DNA from: Halobacteriales archaeon QS_5_70_15
Lineage (GTDB): Archaea; Halobacteriota; Halobacteria; Halobacteriales; Haloarculaceae
Assembly: GCA_003022005.1 (NCBI GenBank)
Contig: PXRQ01000034.1
Span: 43,068 to 73,321 of the forward strand
Direction of reading: 5' to 3'
Length of the DNA: 30,254 bases
The notes beneath the pieces were generated by a model. The model saw nothing but the letters and a program-made list of their open reading frames with translations. It was not told where the DNA came from and ran no database searches. Positions 24,046-30,254 of this stretch are shown here, in pieces. Numbering within the stretch: the stretch's first letter is position 1; each line of letters opens with the position of its first letter. The translations under genes were made by a program, and so were the position numbers.

Positions 24046-24939
24046 ATGTCACTGACCGACGCCATCTCGCTCGAACGGGTACTCCCCCCCGAGGAGACGG
24101 CCGTCGGCTACCTGCTCCGGCTCTCGCGGCCCCGGTTCTGGCTCTACCTCGCCGGCCCCGTGGTGGTGGGCGTGACGTTCGCCGCCGACAGCGTCGCCGA
24201 ACTGTTCTCGCCGCTCGCACTCGTCCTGTTCGGCTACTTCCTGCTCCCGGCGAACGTCTACCTCTACGGCATCAACGACGTGTTCGACGCGGACGTCGAC
24301 GCGACGAACCCCAAGAAGGACGACCGCGAGGTCCGCTACGAGGGCTCCCGGCTGGTCGTCGCGGCCGTGGCGCTGACCGGCCTGGGGGGGCTCGCGTTCG
24401 TCCCCTACTTCGCCCTGCGCGGCCAGTACGGCGCCGCCCTCGTGGTCCTGGCCTACCTCTTCCTGGCGACGGAGTACTCGGCACCCCCGTTGCGGTTCAA
24501 GACGACGCCGTTCCTCGACTCCGCCTCGAACGGGCTCTACGTCCTCCCCGCGGTCCTCGCGTGGACGGCCATCGAGGGATCGCTCCCCCCCGCGGGCGCC
24601 GTCGTCGGCGGCTGGCTCTGGACGATGGGCATGCACACGTTCTCGGCCATCCCCGACATCGAACCGGACCGCGAGGCCGGCATCCGGACCACGGCGACGG
24701 TGCTCGGCGAGCGAAACACCTACCGCTACTGTGCCGCGACGTGGCTGCTCGCCGCCGCCGTCTTCGCCACCGTCCACTCCTTCTTCACCACCCTCCTGCT
24801 CCTCTACCCGCTGCTGGTGTTCGGTATCGCCCTCTCGGAGGTCGACGTGGACGACGCCTACTGGTGGTACCCGGTCATCAACACCGCGACGGGGACGGTC
24901 ATTACGATGGCGGGGCTGTGGGTGCTCCTCCATGGCTGA
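24046..24939 (+). CDS. lyeJ: Lycopene elongase/hydratase (UbiA prenyltransferase)
   Basis: A 297-residue integral membrane prenyltransferase, predicted to add C5 units to lycopene on the way to the C50 carotenoid bacterioruberin. The first Asp-rich motif is NDVFDADVD (N77, D78, D81, D85) and the second is DIEPDREAG (in SAIPDIEPDREAGIRTTATVLG), both needed for Mg2+-diphosphate binding in UbiA enzymes. About eight hydrophobic helices can be counted. It starts 16 bases after the desaturase stop, and its last 8 bases overlap the cruF start, so the three genes form one operon. Position between the desaturase and cruF favours lyeJ over other UbiA enzymes. Confidence 0.9.
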   Translation: MSLTDAISLERVLPPEETAVGYLLRLSRPRFWLYLAGPVVVGVTFAADSVAELFSPLALVLFGYFLLPANVYLYGINDVFDADVDATNPKKDDREVRYEGSRLVVAAVALTGLGGLAFVPYFALRGQYGAALVVLAYLFLATEYSAPPLRFKTTPFLDSASNGLYVLPAVLAWTAIEGSLPPAGAVVGGWLWTMGMHTFSAIPDIEPDREAGIRTTATVLGERNTYRYCAATWLLAAAVFATVHSFFTTLLLLYPLLVFGIALSEVDVDDAYWWYPVINTATGTVITMAGLWVLLHG

Positions 24940-25813
24940 GGCCGACGCCGCCGTCGGCGGGTCCGCCCCCCCACGGTCGCGGGCCGAACTCGAGACGGCG
25001 CTCGACGGGCTGGTCCGCGAGAACCGCTTCACGATCGCCGTGGTCTTCCCCGTCGTCGGCGCGGTGCTGCTCGTCGCCTCCGCCGAGGCGCTCCTCCCCG
25101 ACCCGCTCTCGTTCAACCCCTGGCTCGTCCTGCTCGGGACGCTCGTGATGCGCCTGCCGCTGATCGCCGGCGTCGCGCCGCTCGTCGACCGCCGGGCCGC
25201 CGTCGGCATCGGCCTGCTGACGCTCTACGCCTACGGTATCGAACTCCTCGGCGTCACGACGGGGTTCCCGTACGGCGCGTTCGAGTACGGCATCGACCTC
25301 GGGCCGATGCTGTTCGGGCTGGTTCCCGTGGGACTCCCGGTGTTCTTCTTCCCGCTGGTCCTCAACGCCTACCTGCTCGTGCTGCTCCTGCTGGGCGAGC
25401 GGGCCGCATCGACGCCGATCCGCCTGCTCTCGACCGTCGCGACGGTTCTCGCGGTCGACCTCGTGCTCGATCCCGGGGCCGTGGCCCTGACCTTCTGGAC
25501 GTACGACGGCGGCGGGGCGTTCTACGGCGTGCCGTCCTCGAACTACGCCGGGTGGGTGCTCTCGGCGACCGTCGCGGTGCTCGCGTTCGACTGCTCGTTC
25601 GACCGCCTCGCCCTGACCGACCGGCTCCGAAGCACCGAGTTCATGCTCGACGACCTCGTCTCGTTCGTCGTCCTCTGGGGGTCGATCAACGCCTACTTCG
25701 GGAACTGGATCCCGGTTATCGTCGCGGCGGCCCTCGGGGCCGGGCTCCTCTACACCGACCGCTTCGACTTCACCGTCCGCGGGACCGTACCCGGGCTCGA
25801 CCGGCGGGGATGA
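24932..25813 (+). CDS. cruF: Bisanhydrobacterioruberin hydratase (CruF)
   Basis: A 293-residue membrane protein with about seven hydrophobic segments, predicted to hydrate the C50 carotenoid ends in the last step of bacterioruberin synthesis. Typical stretches are YGIELLGVTTGFPYGAFEYG, VGLPVFFFPLVLNAYLL, VDLVLDPGAVALTFWTY and FYGVPSSNYAGWVLSA. The latter two contain the D-P-x-A and NYxGW motifs of the CruF/DUF422 family. The ATG at 24932 overlaps the lyeJ stop by 8 bases, implying coupled translation; the open frame extends back to 24731 only in another frame of lyeJ. It is convergent with crtB. Confidence 0.9.
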   Translation: MAEADAAVGGSAPPRSRAELETALDGLVRENRFTIAVVFPVVGAVLLVASAEALLPDPLSFNPWLVLLGTLVMRLPLIAGVAPLVDRRAAVGIGLLTLYAYGIELLGVTTGFPYGAFEYGIDLGPMLFGLVPVGLPVFFFPLVLNAYLLVLLLLGERAASTPIRLLSTVATVLAVDLVLDPGAVALTFWTYDGGGAFYGVPSSNYAGWVLSATVAVLAFDCSFDRLALTDRLRSTEFMLDDLVSFVVLWGSINAYFGNWIPVIVAAALGAGLLYTDRFDFTVRGTVPGLDRRG

Positions 25814-25993
25814 CGGTCCATCGCTCGGCGACGTTCGGACGAGTGATGGGTACCGATCGCCCGGCGTGGGGACGAAATGGTCCGCCGGCGCTCCGGATGG
25901 GCCGGTGTCTCCGTGGTCTCGAACGCTCCGCCCGTACTGTCGCGGTCCCCGGCGGGCTCGGGGTACGCGCGAGGCGTCGGAGCCGGACGACGC

Positions 25994-26947
25994 CTACCGG
26001 GCGACGGAGGGCTCGCCGTGGTCCGGGCCGTGCCGGGTGGCGCCGGAACCGGGGACGGCGCTGACCTTCGCGAACACCGCCTCGGGGTCCTTCCCCCACT
26101 TCCAGTGGAGCCACGTCCGCGCGACGAGCGAGAGCTTCCGGGCGCGGGACAGTGACGGCGTCTCCGCGAGGACGTCGCAGTTCCGCTCGCGGACGAGCCG
26201 GGGGTGGTCGGCGTAGAGCACGGCGGCGGTCAGCACCGGGAGCTGACACCCCTCGGGGAGGTACTCGATGCCGGCGACGCCCTCGCGGTAGAGCGACTCG
26301 GTCCGCGCGAGTTCCTCGCGGACCGCCGCGGCGAACGCCTCGTCGTACTCCAGGTTCTCGACCTGTTCCTCGGTCGCGCCGTGTCGGCGGAGCGTCTCGA
26401 GGGGGAGGTAGATCCGTCCCCGGTCGACGACGTCCTCGCGGACGTCGCGGATGAAGTTGGTGAGTTGGAACGCCTCGCCGAGCGCCCGGGCCCGTTCGAG
26501 CGCGGGTTCGGGGTCCTCCGGGCGCATCACGTAGGTCATCATCACGCCGACGGCCGAGGCCGAGCCCCGCATGTACGTCCGGAGCTCGTCGTAGGTCCCG
26601 TAGCGGGACTTGGTGATGTCGGTCAGCATCGCGTCGACGAACACCTCGACCTCCTCCTCGGGGATGCCGTACTCCTCGCGGATCTCCGCGAACGCCGCCA
26701 GAACGGGGTCGTCGGTCCCCTCGCGGCCCAGTGCCGCGTCACGGATCTCCTCCAGGCGACGGCGCTGTGCCTCGGAGGACGTCCCGTCGGCGTTGTCCAC
26801 CACCTCGTCGGCGACCCTGAAGAACGCGTAGAGGACGTACGTCGCACGCCGGACCCGTTCGGGGAGGAGACGGGTCGCGTAGTAGAACGTCCGCCCGGTC
26901 CGCCGGTGGATGGACCTGCTCTCGGCGACCTGGGAACTGTCTACCAT
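25994..26947 (-). CDS. crtB: Phytoene synthase
   Basis: A 317-residue enzyme joining two geranylgeranyl diphosphates to phytoene, the first committed step for haloarchaeal carotenoids. The two Asp-rich motifs are DEVVD (D47-D51, in FFRVADEVVDNADG) and RDVREDVVDRGRIYLP (D168-D172). Other squalene/phytoene synthase features are YYATRLLPERVRRATYVLYA, YMRGSASAVGVMM and QLTNFIRD. The ATG at 26947 precedes the usual catalytic start by about 20 residues. An AT-rich box lies at 26974-26988, about 30 bases upstream. It faces the crtD-lyeJ-cruF operon, with a 180-base gap between convergent ends. Squalene synthase is a weaker alternative; context decides for CrtB. Confidence 0.92.
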   Translation of the reverse strand: MVDSSQVAESRSIHRRTGRTFYYATRLLPERVRRATYVLYAFFRVADEVVDNADGTSSEAQRRRLEEIRDAALGREGTDDPVLAAFAEIREEYGIPEEEVEVFVDAMLTDITKSRYGTYDELRTYMRGSASAVGVMMTYVMRPEDPEPALERARALGEAFQLTNFIRDVREDVVDRGRIYLPLETLRRHGATEEQVENLEYDEAFAAAVREELARTESLYREGVAGIEYLPEGCQLPVLTAAVLYADHPRLVRERNCDVLAETPSLSRARKLSLVARTWLHWKWGKDPEAVFAKVSAVPGSGATRHGPDHGEPSVAR

Positions 26948-27252
26948 TCGTTACCCGAGAGTACGCGTGGCAGCTTCTTATTTGTTTGTACCCGGATCGA
27001 CCGACAGCGGCGCTTATTGCCGGATTTCGCGCGGTTCGCCGTTCTCCCGGACGACCGGTCGAGCGCCTCCGCTCGACGTAAATGTAAAATCCGTTATGAT
27101 GTGTCGGGGGGCGGTCGGAACCGGACGATACCGGTCGCATGGCGCCGCAGCGCCCGTGGCGCGCCGGACCGACCGGGGCCCGTCCGGCCGTTCGATCCCC
27201 CCGGCGCCGCCGTCCGGAACGGTCGGCACCACCCCGCGCCGGGGACCGGTCC
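26948..27252. other. 305-base intergenic stretch between crtB and the purD-like remnant
   Basis: The right-hand end of the crtB promoter is at 26974-26988. Another AT-rich patch, GTAAATGTAAAATCC, lies at about 27078-27092 and could be a promoter, but no gene follows on either strand. Nothing else was recognised; the rest is GC-rich and non-coding in character. Confidence 0.5.
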
Positions 27253-27543
27253 CTACGTGTCGCTCGGGCCGAGATACCCCCACGCGAGGAGCCGGTCGTC
27301 GTCGCCCTCGATCCACCGCTCGCCGATGTCGTCCCGGTAGTAGAGGTTCGGAACGACGACGTCGGCCCACTCGACCTCCGCCCGCCAGCCGTCCGTCTTC
27401 GGGACGAAGCCGTCGCCGATCCCCCCGTCGCTCTCGGCCTCGATGTAGTACCGCACGTCGTGGCCCCCCCGGTGGACCTGCCACGCGAGGTCCGTGATCA
27501 GTGTCGCGTCGGCGGAGACCAAGAGGAACTGCGCCGTGTCCAC
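27253..27543 (-). pseudogene. PurD-like (phosphoribosylamine-glycine ligase family) remnant: N- and C-termini joined
   Basis: A 96-residue frame from a GTG at 27543. Residues 1-64 (DTAQFLLVSADATLITDLAW, HRGGHDVRYYIEAESDGGIG, DGFVPKTDGWRAEVEWADVV) match the start of haloarchaeal ATP-grasp proteins annotated as phosphoribosylamine-glycine ligase. Residues 65-96 (PNLYYRDDIGERWIEGDDDR, LLAWGYLGPSDT) match the very end of the same proteins, whose C-terminus carries the YYRDDIG motif. The ATP-grasp middle, roughly 300 residues, is missing. The joint is a GTCGTCGTT run at 27352-27360, in frame, with coding-like codon use on both sides. The product cannot be a ligase. An upstream in-frame ATG at 27690 would overlap the stress-protein start and is less likely. 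The family assignment is from memory of conserved ends. Confidence 0.7.
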
Positions 27544-27688
27544 AGCCGTGGATCGATTCGGGGTCACTTCAGTGTGAGCGGCGGCGTTCGGGCCGCTTCC
27601 GGGCCACCTGGCGTTCCGACGCCCGTCGGTTCCCGTCCGGGCGGAACGAGCTGCCAGTTTTATTACTCGGCCGAGGGAACCGTCGGTC

Positions 27689-28084
27689 ATGACGACCTAT
27701 CTCGTCGGGACGGATTCGGTCGAAACCAGCGAGCGACTGGTGACGTACATCGAGCGGCGAGCCGTCGAGGGGGACACGGTCTACGCCGTGAACTCCCTCC
27801 CCGGCGGTGATCGGACCTCCGAGGAGGACGTCCGTGCGGGTCGGGAGGCCCTCGACGTCCTCGAGGCGGCCGGGGTCGGGGTCGACGGTCACCAGCTCGT
27901 CCGCGGGAACAGCCCACAGGAGGACCTCACGGAGTTCGCGGCCGACCACGACGTGGACGAGATCATCGTCGGCATCCGCAAGCGGTCCCCGACCGGGAAG
28001 CTCGTCTTCGGCTCGACGGCACAGGACCTCCTGCTCTCCGCCGACCTCCCGGTCGTCTGCGTCCCGCTGACGAGCGGGGACTGA
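27689..28084 (+). CDS. Universal stress protein (UspA-like)
   Basis: A 131-residue single-domain Usp. It starts [20 protein letters not shown], and the C-terminal nucleotide-binding signature is [20 protein letters not shown] with ADLPVVCVP after it, fitting the G-2x-G-9x-G-S/T pattern of ATP-binding Usp proteins. The first segment is shorter than in many Usp proteins. Its role in stress physiology is not specified by the neighbours. TTTTATTA at 27657-27664 lies about 28 bases before the ATG, giving a leaderless mRNA. Confidence 0.88.
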   Translation: MTTYLVGTDSVETSERLVTYIERRAVEGDTVYAVNSLPGGDRTSEEDVRAGREALDVLEAAGVGVDGHQLVRGNSPQEDLTEFAADHDVDEIIVGIRKRSPTGKLVFGSTAQDLLLSADLPVVCVPLTSGD

Positions 28085-28187
28085 TCGCCGTCGACCCTCG
28101 GTCGACGATCAGCGGTCGGCGGTTGCCCGCGGCGTCGTCCGGAACTTACTCGGAACGTTTAACCGCCGCGCAGGTCCATCGTCCGGT

Positions 28188-28337
28188 ATGGCGAGAAACG
28201 AGAAGGCGGAGGCCCGCATCCTCGACAAGCAGATCTGCATGCGGTGCAACGCCCGCAACCCGACCCGGGCCGACAGCTGCCGGAAGTGTGGCTACGACAA
28301 GCTCCGACCGAAGGCCAAAGAGCGGCGGGCGGCCTGA
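28188..28337 (+). CDS. rpl40e: Large-subunit ribosomal protein eL40
   Basis: A 49-residue zinc-ribbon ribosomal protein of the large subunit. It reads [20 protein letters not shown] and continues with [20 protein letters not shown] and a basic end. The cysteine pairs CMRC and CRKC bind zinc. Length and sequence match archaeal eL40 over its whole extent. TTTAA at 28158-28162 lies 28 bases before the ATG, so it is leaderless, as is common for haloarchaeal ribosomal genes. It stands alone between the stress protein and the MBL hydrolase. Confidence 0.95.
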   Translation: MARNEKAEARILDKQICMRCNARNPTRADSCRKCGYDKLRPKAKERRAA

Positions 28338-28458
28338 TACGGACGGTCGCAGTCCCTCACCGGTGAACCCCGCCCGGTCCGGGAACTCACCGGCGACCCG
28401 TCGCGGCCGGCCGCACGAGTCCGGCTCCCCCGGCGGCCGTTCAACGTAGCCGCCGGTC

Positions 28459-29070
28459 CTACCCGTCGGGGTACTTCGGCTCGCGCTTCTCCGCCCGCGA
28501 GAGCGCCGTCTCGACCACGTCGCGGACGTCGCCGTGGAAGACGCTGCCGTGGCCGGCGTACATGTGCTCGACGCCGTCGGGCATCCGCTCCAGGAGGTCC
28601 TCGATGGACTCGATGAGCCGCTCGCGGGACTGCCCGGCCATGTCCGTCCGGCCGAACGAGCCGTAGTCGAACGCGCCGTCGTCGTGGACGACGACGTCCC
28701 CCGAGAACAGCGTCGTCCCCGAGACGAACGCGAGGTGGTCGTCGGCGTGCCCCGGCGTGAACACCGCCTCGAACGTCTCCTCGCCGATCTCTACCGTGTC
28801 ACCGTCGCCGAGCGAGTGATCCCGGCGGGGGTGCTCGGCGTAGGCGTACATCGCGGGATCGAACGCGTCACGGACCGCGTCGACCTGGGCGACGTGGTCG
28901 CCGTGCTGGTGGGTCAGCACCAGCGCCTCGACCGTGTCGGTGTGCTCGCGGACGGCGTCGACGACCCCGTCCATCGAGCCCGCGTCGACGAGCGTCGACC
29001 GGTCCCCGAGCGCCAGGTACGCGTTGCACGTGAACGTCTCCGCGTCCTCCGTCACGTTGATGACGTCCAT
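28459..29070 (-). CDS. MBL-fold metallo-hydrolase
   Basis: A 203-residue metallo-beta-lactamase-fold hydrolase of the glyoxalase II type. The metal motif THQHGDH gives H54, H56, D58 and H59. Further candidate ligands are H108 (PGHADDH), D125 (FSGDVVVHDDG) and H174 (YAGHGS). The two-metal set is therefore complete. Candidate substrates are thioesters or similar esters; none can be chosen from context. The ATG at 29070 gives the normal start MDVINVTEDAETFTCNAYL, while the open frame continues to 29364 with low-complexity sequence. The gene is divergent from the site-2 protease and follows eL40 tail to tail. Confidence 0.88.
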   Translation of the reverse strand: MDVINVTEDAETFTCNAYLALGDRSTLVDAGSMDGVVDAVREHTDTVEALVLTHQHGDHVAQVDAVRDAFDPAMYAYAEHPRRDHSLGDGDTVEIGEETFEAVFTPGHADDHLAFVSGTTLFSGDVVVHDDGAFDYGSFGRTDMAGQSRERLIESIEDLLERMPDGVEHMYAGHGSVFHGDVRDVVETALSRAEKREPKYPDG

Positions 29071-29323
29071 ACGCGTCCCCCGGGGCGCGAGGACTTCACG
29101 CTGGCGGCGGCAGGGGTGTTCGTAGTTTGCACGCCGGCCACTCGGACGCTGACTCCGGACCAGAACGTCGGCTGAGGCTTTCGGGGTCGCTCTGATCGCC
29201 TCTTTGCCGACAGCGAGCGGAACGTCCCGGAAGTCCCACCCGACGCTCCCGTACACGTGTGTCGAACCACCGTCGGCACACGCAGCCCACGGCGTTAAGA
29301 TCCCACACCCACTATCTACTTTC

Positions 29324-30254
29324 ATGAAGAGCTTCAGGGTGGGTCGCCTGTTCGGCATTCCCATCGAGTTGGACCTGACGTTCCTGCTGGTGCTCCCCCT
29401 GTTCGCCTACGTCATCGGGGCGCAGGTCGGCCGATGGGTCGGCATCCTCAACGACGTCCTCGGGGCCGGCCTCGACGCGGGCGTCCTGACGGCGACCCCG
29501 GCCGTCTCGTTCGGCCTCGGCACGGTCGGTGCGCTCGGCCTCTTCCTCGGGGTGGTCCTCCACGAACTCGGTCACTCGCTGGTGGCCCGGCGCTACGGCG
29601 TCGAGATATCGAGCATCCGGCTCTGGATCTTCGGCGGCATCGCCCAGCTCGCGGAGATGCCCGAGGACTGGAAGAAGGAGCTCTACATCGCGCTCGCCGG
29701 CCCAGCCGTCTCCATCGCCCTCGGGGGGGTCTCCTACGCCGCCTTCGTCGCGCTCGGCGGTCTGGGCGGGACCGTCGGCGTCGCGCTGTCGTTCCTCCTC
29801 GGCTACCTCGCGCTCATGAACCTCGCGCTCGCGGGGTTCAACCTCCTCCCGGGGTTCCCGATGGACGGCGGACGGGTGCTCCGGGCGCTGCTCGCCCGGG
29901 ACCGCCCGTACGCGAGGGCGACGCAGATCGCCGCCCGCGTCGGCCAGGGGTTCGCGCTCCTGCTCGGCCTGTTCGGGCTGTTCGGTGGCGGCGGGCTGTT
30001 CCTCGTCGCCATCGCCTTCTTCATCTACATCGGGGCCTCCTCGGAGGCCCAGCAGACGATGATGCGCGCGGCGTTCGAGGGGGTCGTCGTTCGCGACGTG
30101 ATGACCCCCGCTGAGCAGGTCAACACGGTGGCGCGGGAGACGAGCGTGGCCGACCTCGTCCGCCGGATGTTCACCGAGCGGCACACCGGCTACCCGGTGC
30201 TCGAGAACGGCCGGGTCGTCGGCCTCGTCACGCTCGAGGACGCCCAGTCGGTCC
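29324..30254 (+). CDS. Site-2 protease-like M50 metalloprotease with CBS domain (truncated by window end)
   Basis: At least 310 residues are present, with no stop before the right edge. It is a multi-spanning membrane zinc protease: HELGH (residues 80-84) is the zinc motif, and NLLPGFPMDGGR (from N173, with Asp181) supplies the third ligand and the conserved Pro-Gly-Asp loop. The N-terminus SFRVGRLFGIPIELDLTFLL is typical of archaeal CBS-type M50 proteins. From about residue 254 (VVRDVMTPAEQVNTV, HTGYPVLENGRVVGLVT) a CBS domain begins and continues out of the window. Such enzymes cut membrane-bound proteins within the bilayer, with the CBS part sensing adenosyl ligands. GTTAAGA at 29294-29300 lies 27 bases before the ATG. 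Confidence 0.9.
   Translation, partial: MKSFRVGRLFGIPIELDLTFLLVLPLFAYVIGAQVGRWVGILNDVLGAGLDAGVLTATPAVSFGLGTVGALGLFLGVVLHELGHSLVARRYGVEISSIRLWIFGGIAQLAEMPEDWKKELYIALAGPAVSIALGGVSYAAFVALGGLGGTVGVALSFLLGYLALMNLALAGFNLLPGFPMDGGRVLRALLARDRPYARATQIAARVGQGFALLLGLFGLFGGGGLFLVAIAFFIYIGASSEAQQTMMRAAFEGVVVRDVMTPAEQVNTVARETSVADLVRRMFTERHTGYPVLENGRVVGLVTLEDAQSV

Noticed and set aside
22570..24065. Long minus-strand frame extending the FAH-family gene across crtD
   Set aside because: It is antisense to the carotenoid desaturase, with no family similarity before the ATG at 22412.
1..30254. CRISPR arrays, complete insertion sequences, integrase genes or rRNA
   Set aside because: No regularly spaced repeats, transposase or recombinase motifs, or rRNA-like stretches were recognised on either strand.

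Overview
The window is about 70% G+C and reads as chromosomal DNA of a haloarchaeon (class Halobacteria). The predicted proteins are strongly acidic. Most genes carry an AT-rich TATA-like box 25-30 bases before the start codon, which implies leaderless mRNAs. The window also holds archaeal signature genes (RPA plus an RPA-associated protein, Cbf5, archaeal-type Cmk, eL40) and a bacterioruberin pathway. I cannot name the genus from sequence alone.

Layout. 1-5068: a divergent pair for intracellular starch or glycogen breakdown, an alpha-amylase-like gene running off the left edge and a 1508-residue double GH15 glucoamylase, sharing a short promoter region with a palindrome. 5069-5650: a gene-free stretch with a TATA-like box, a nested ~82-base inverted repeat and further short inverted repeats. 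5651-11028: acetamidase/formamidase, galactokinase, a sugar-acid dehydratase, a LysE-type exporter and mannose-1-phosphate guanylyltransferase. 11029-11693 has no convincing gene. 11694-15072: a small conserved haloarchaeal protein, the rpa3-rpap3 operon, a ribbon-helix-helix protein and a DUF5814-like protein. 15314-16297: tRNA-His followed by a decayed HNH endonuclease of lower G+C, probably acquired DNA.

16345-20714: a methyltransferase, a PhoD-like phosphatase without export signal, a 30-base tandem repeat, cmk-cbf5, and tRNA-Pro(GGG). 20811-22412: a small membrane protein with a winged-helix regulator, and a fumarylacetoacetate-hydrolase-family enzyme. 22572-26947: the C50 carotenoid locus, crtD-lyeJ-cruF on the plus strand facing crtB on the minus strand. 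27253-30254: a purD-like remnant, a universal stress protein, eL40, an MBL-fold hydrolase and a truncated site-2 protease with a CBS domain.

The most notable observations are two clean internal in-frame deletions only 4.7 kb apart. The carotenoid desaturase lacks about 34 residues that normally carry its FAD-binding GGR motif. The purD-like gene keeps only its first ~64 and last ~32 residues. Both joints fall at short sequence repeats. Further points of interest are the structured, promoter-bearing spacer after the glucoamylase, the nonsense-interrupted HNH gene beside tRNA-His, the palindrome between the two starch genes, and substitutions at expected ligand positions in galactokinase and in the FAH-family enzyme. 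No CRISPR array, complete insertion sequence, rRNA or replication origin was seen.
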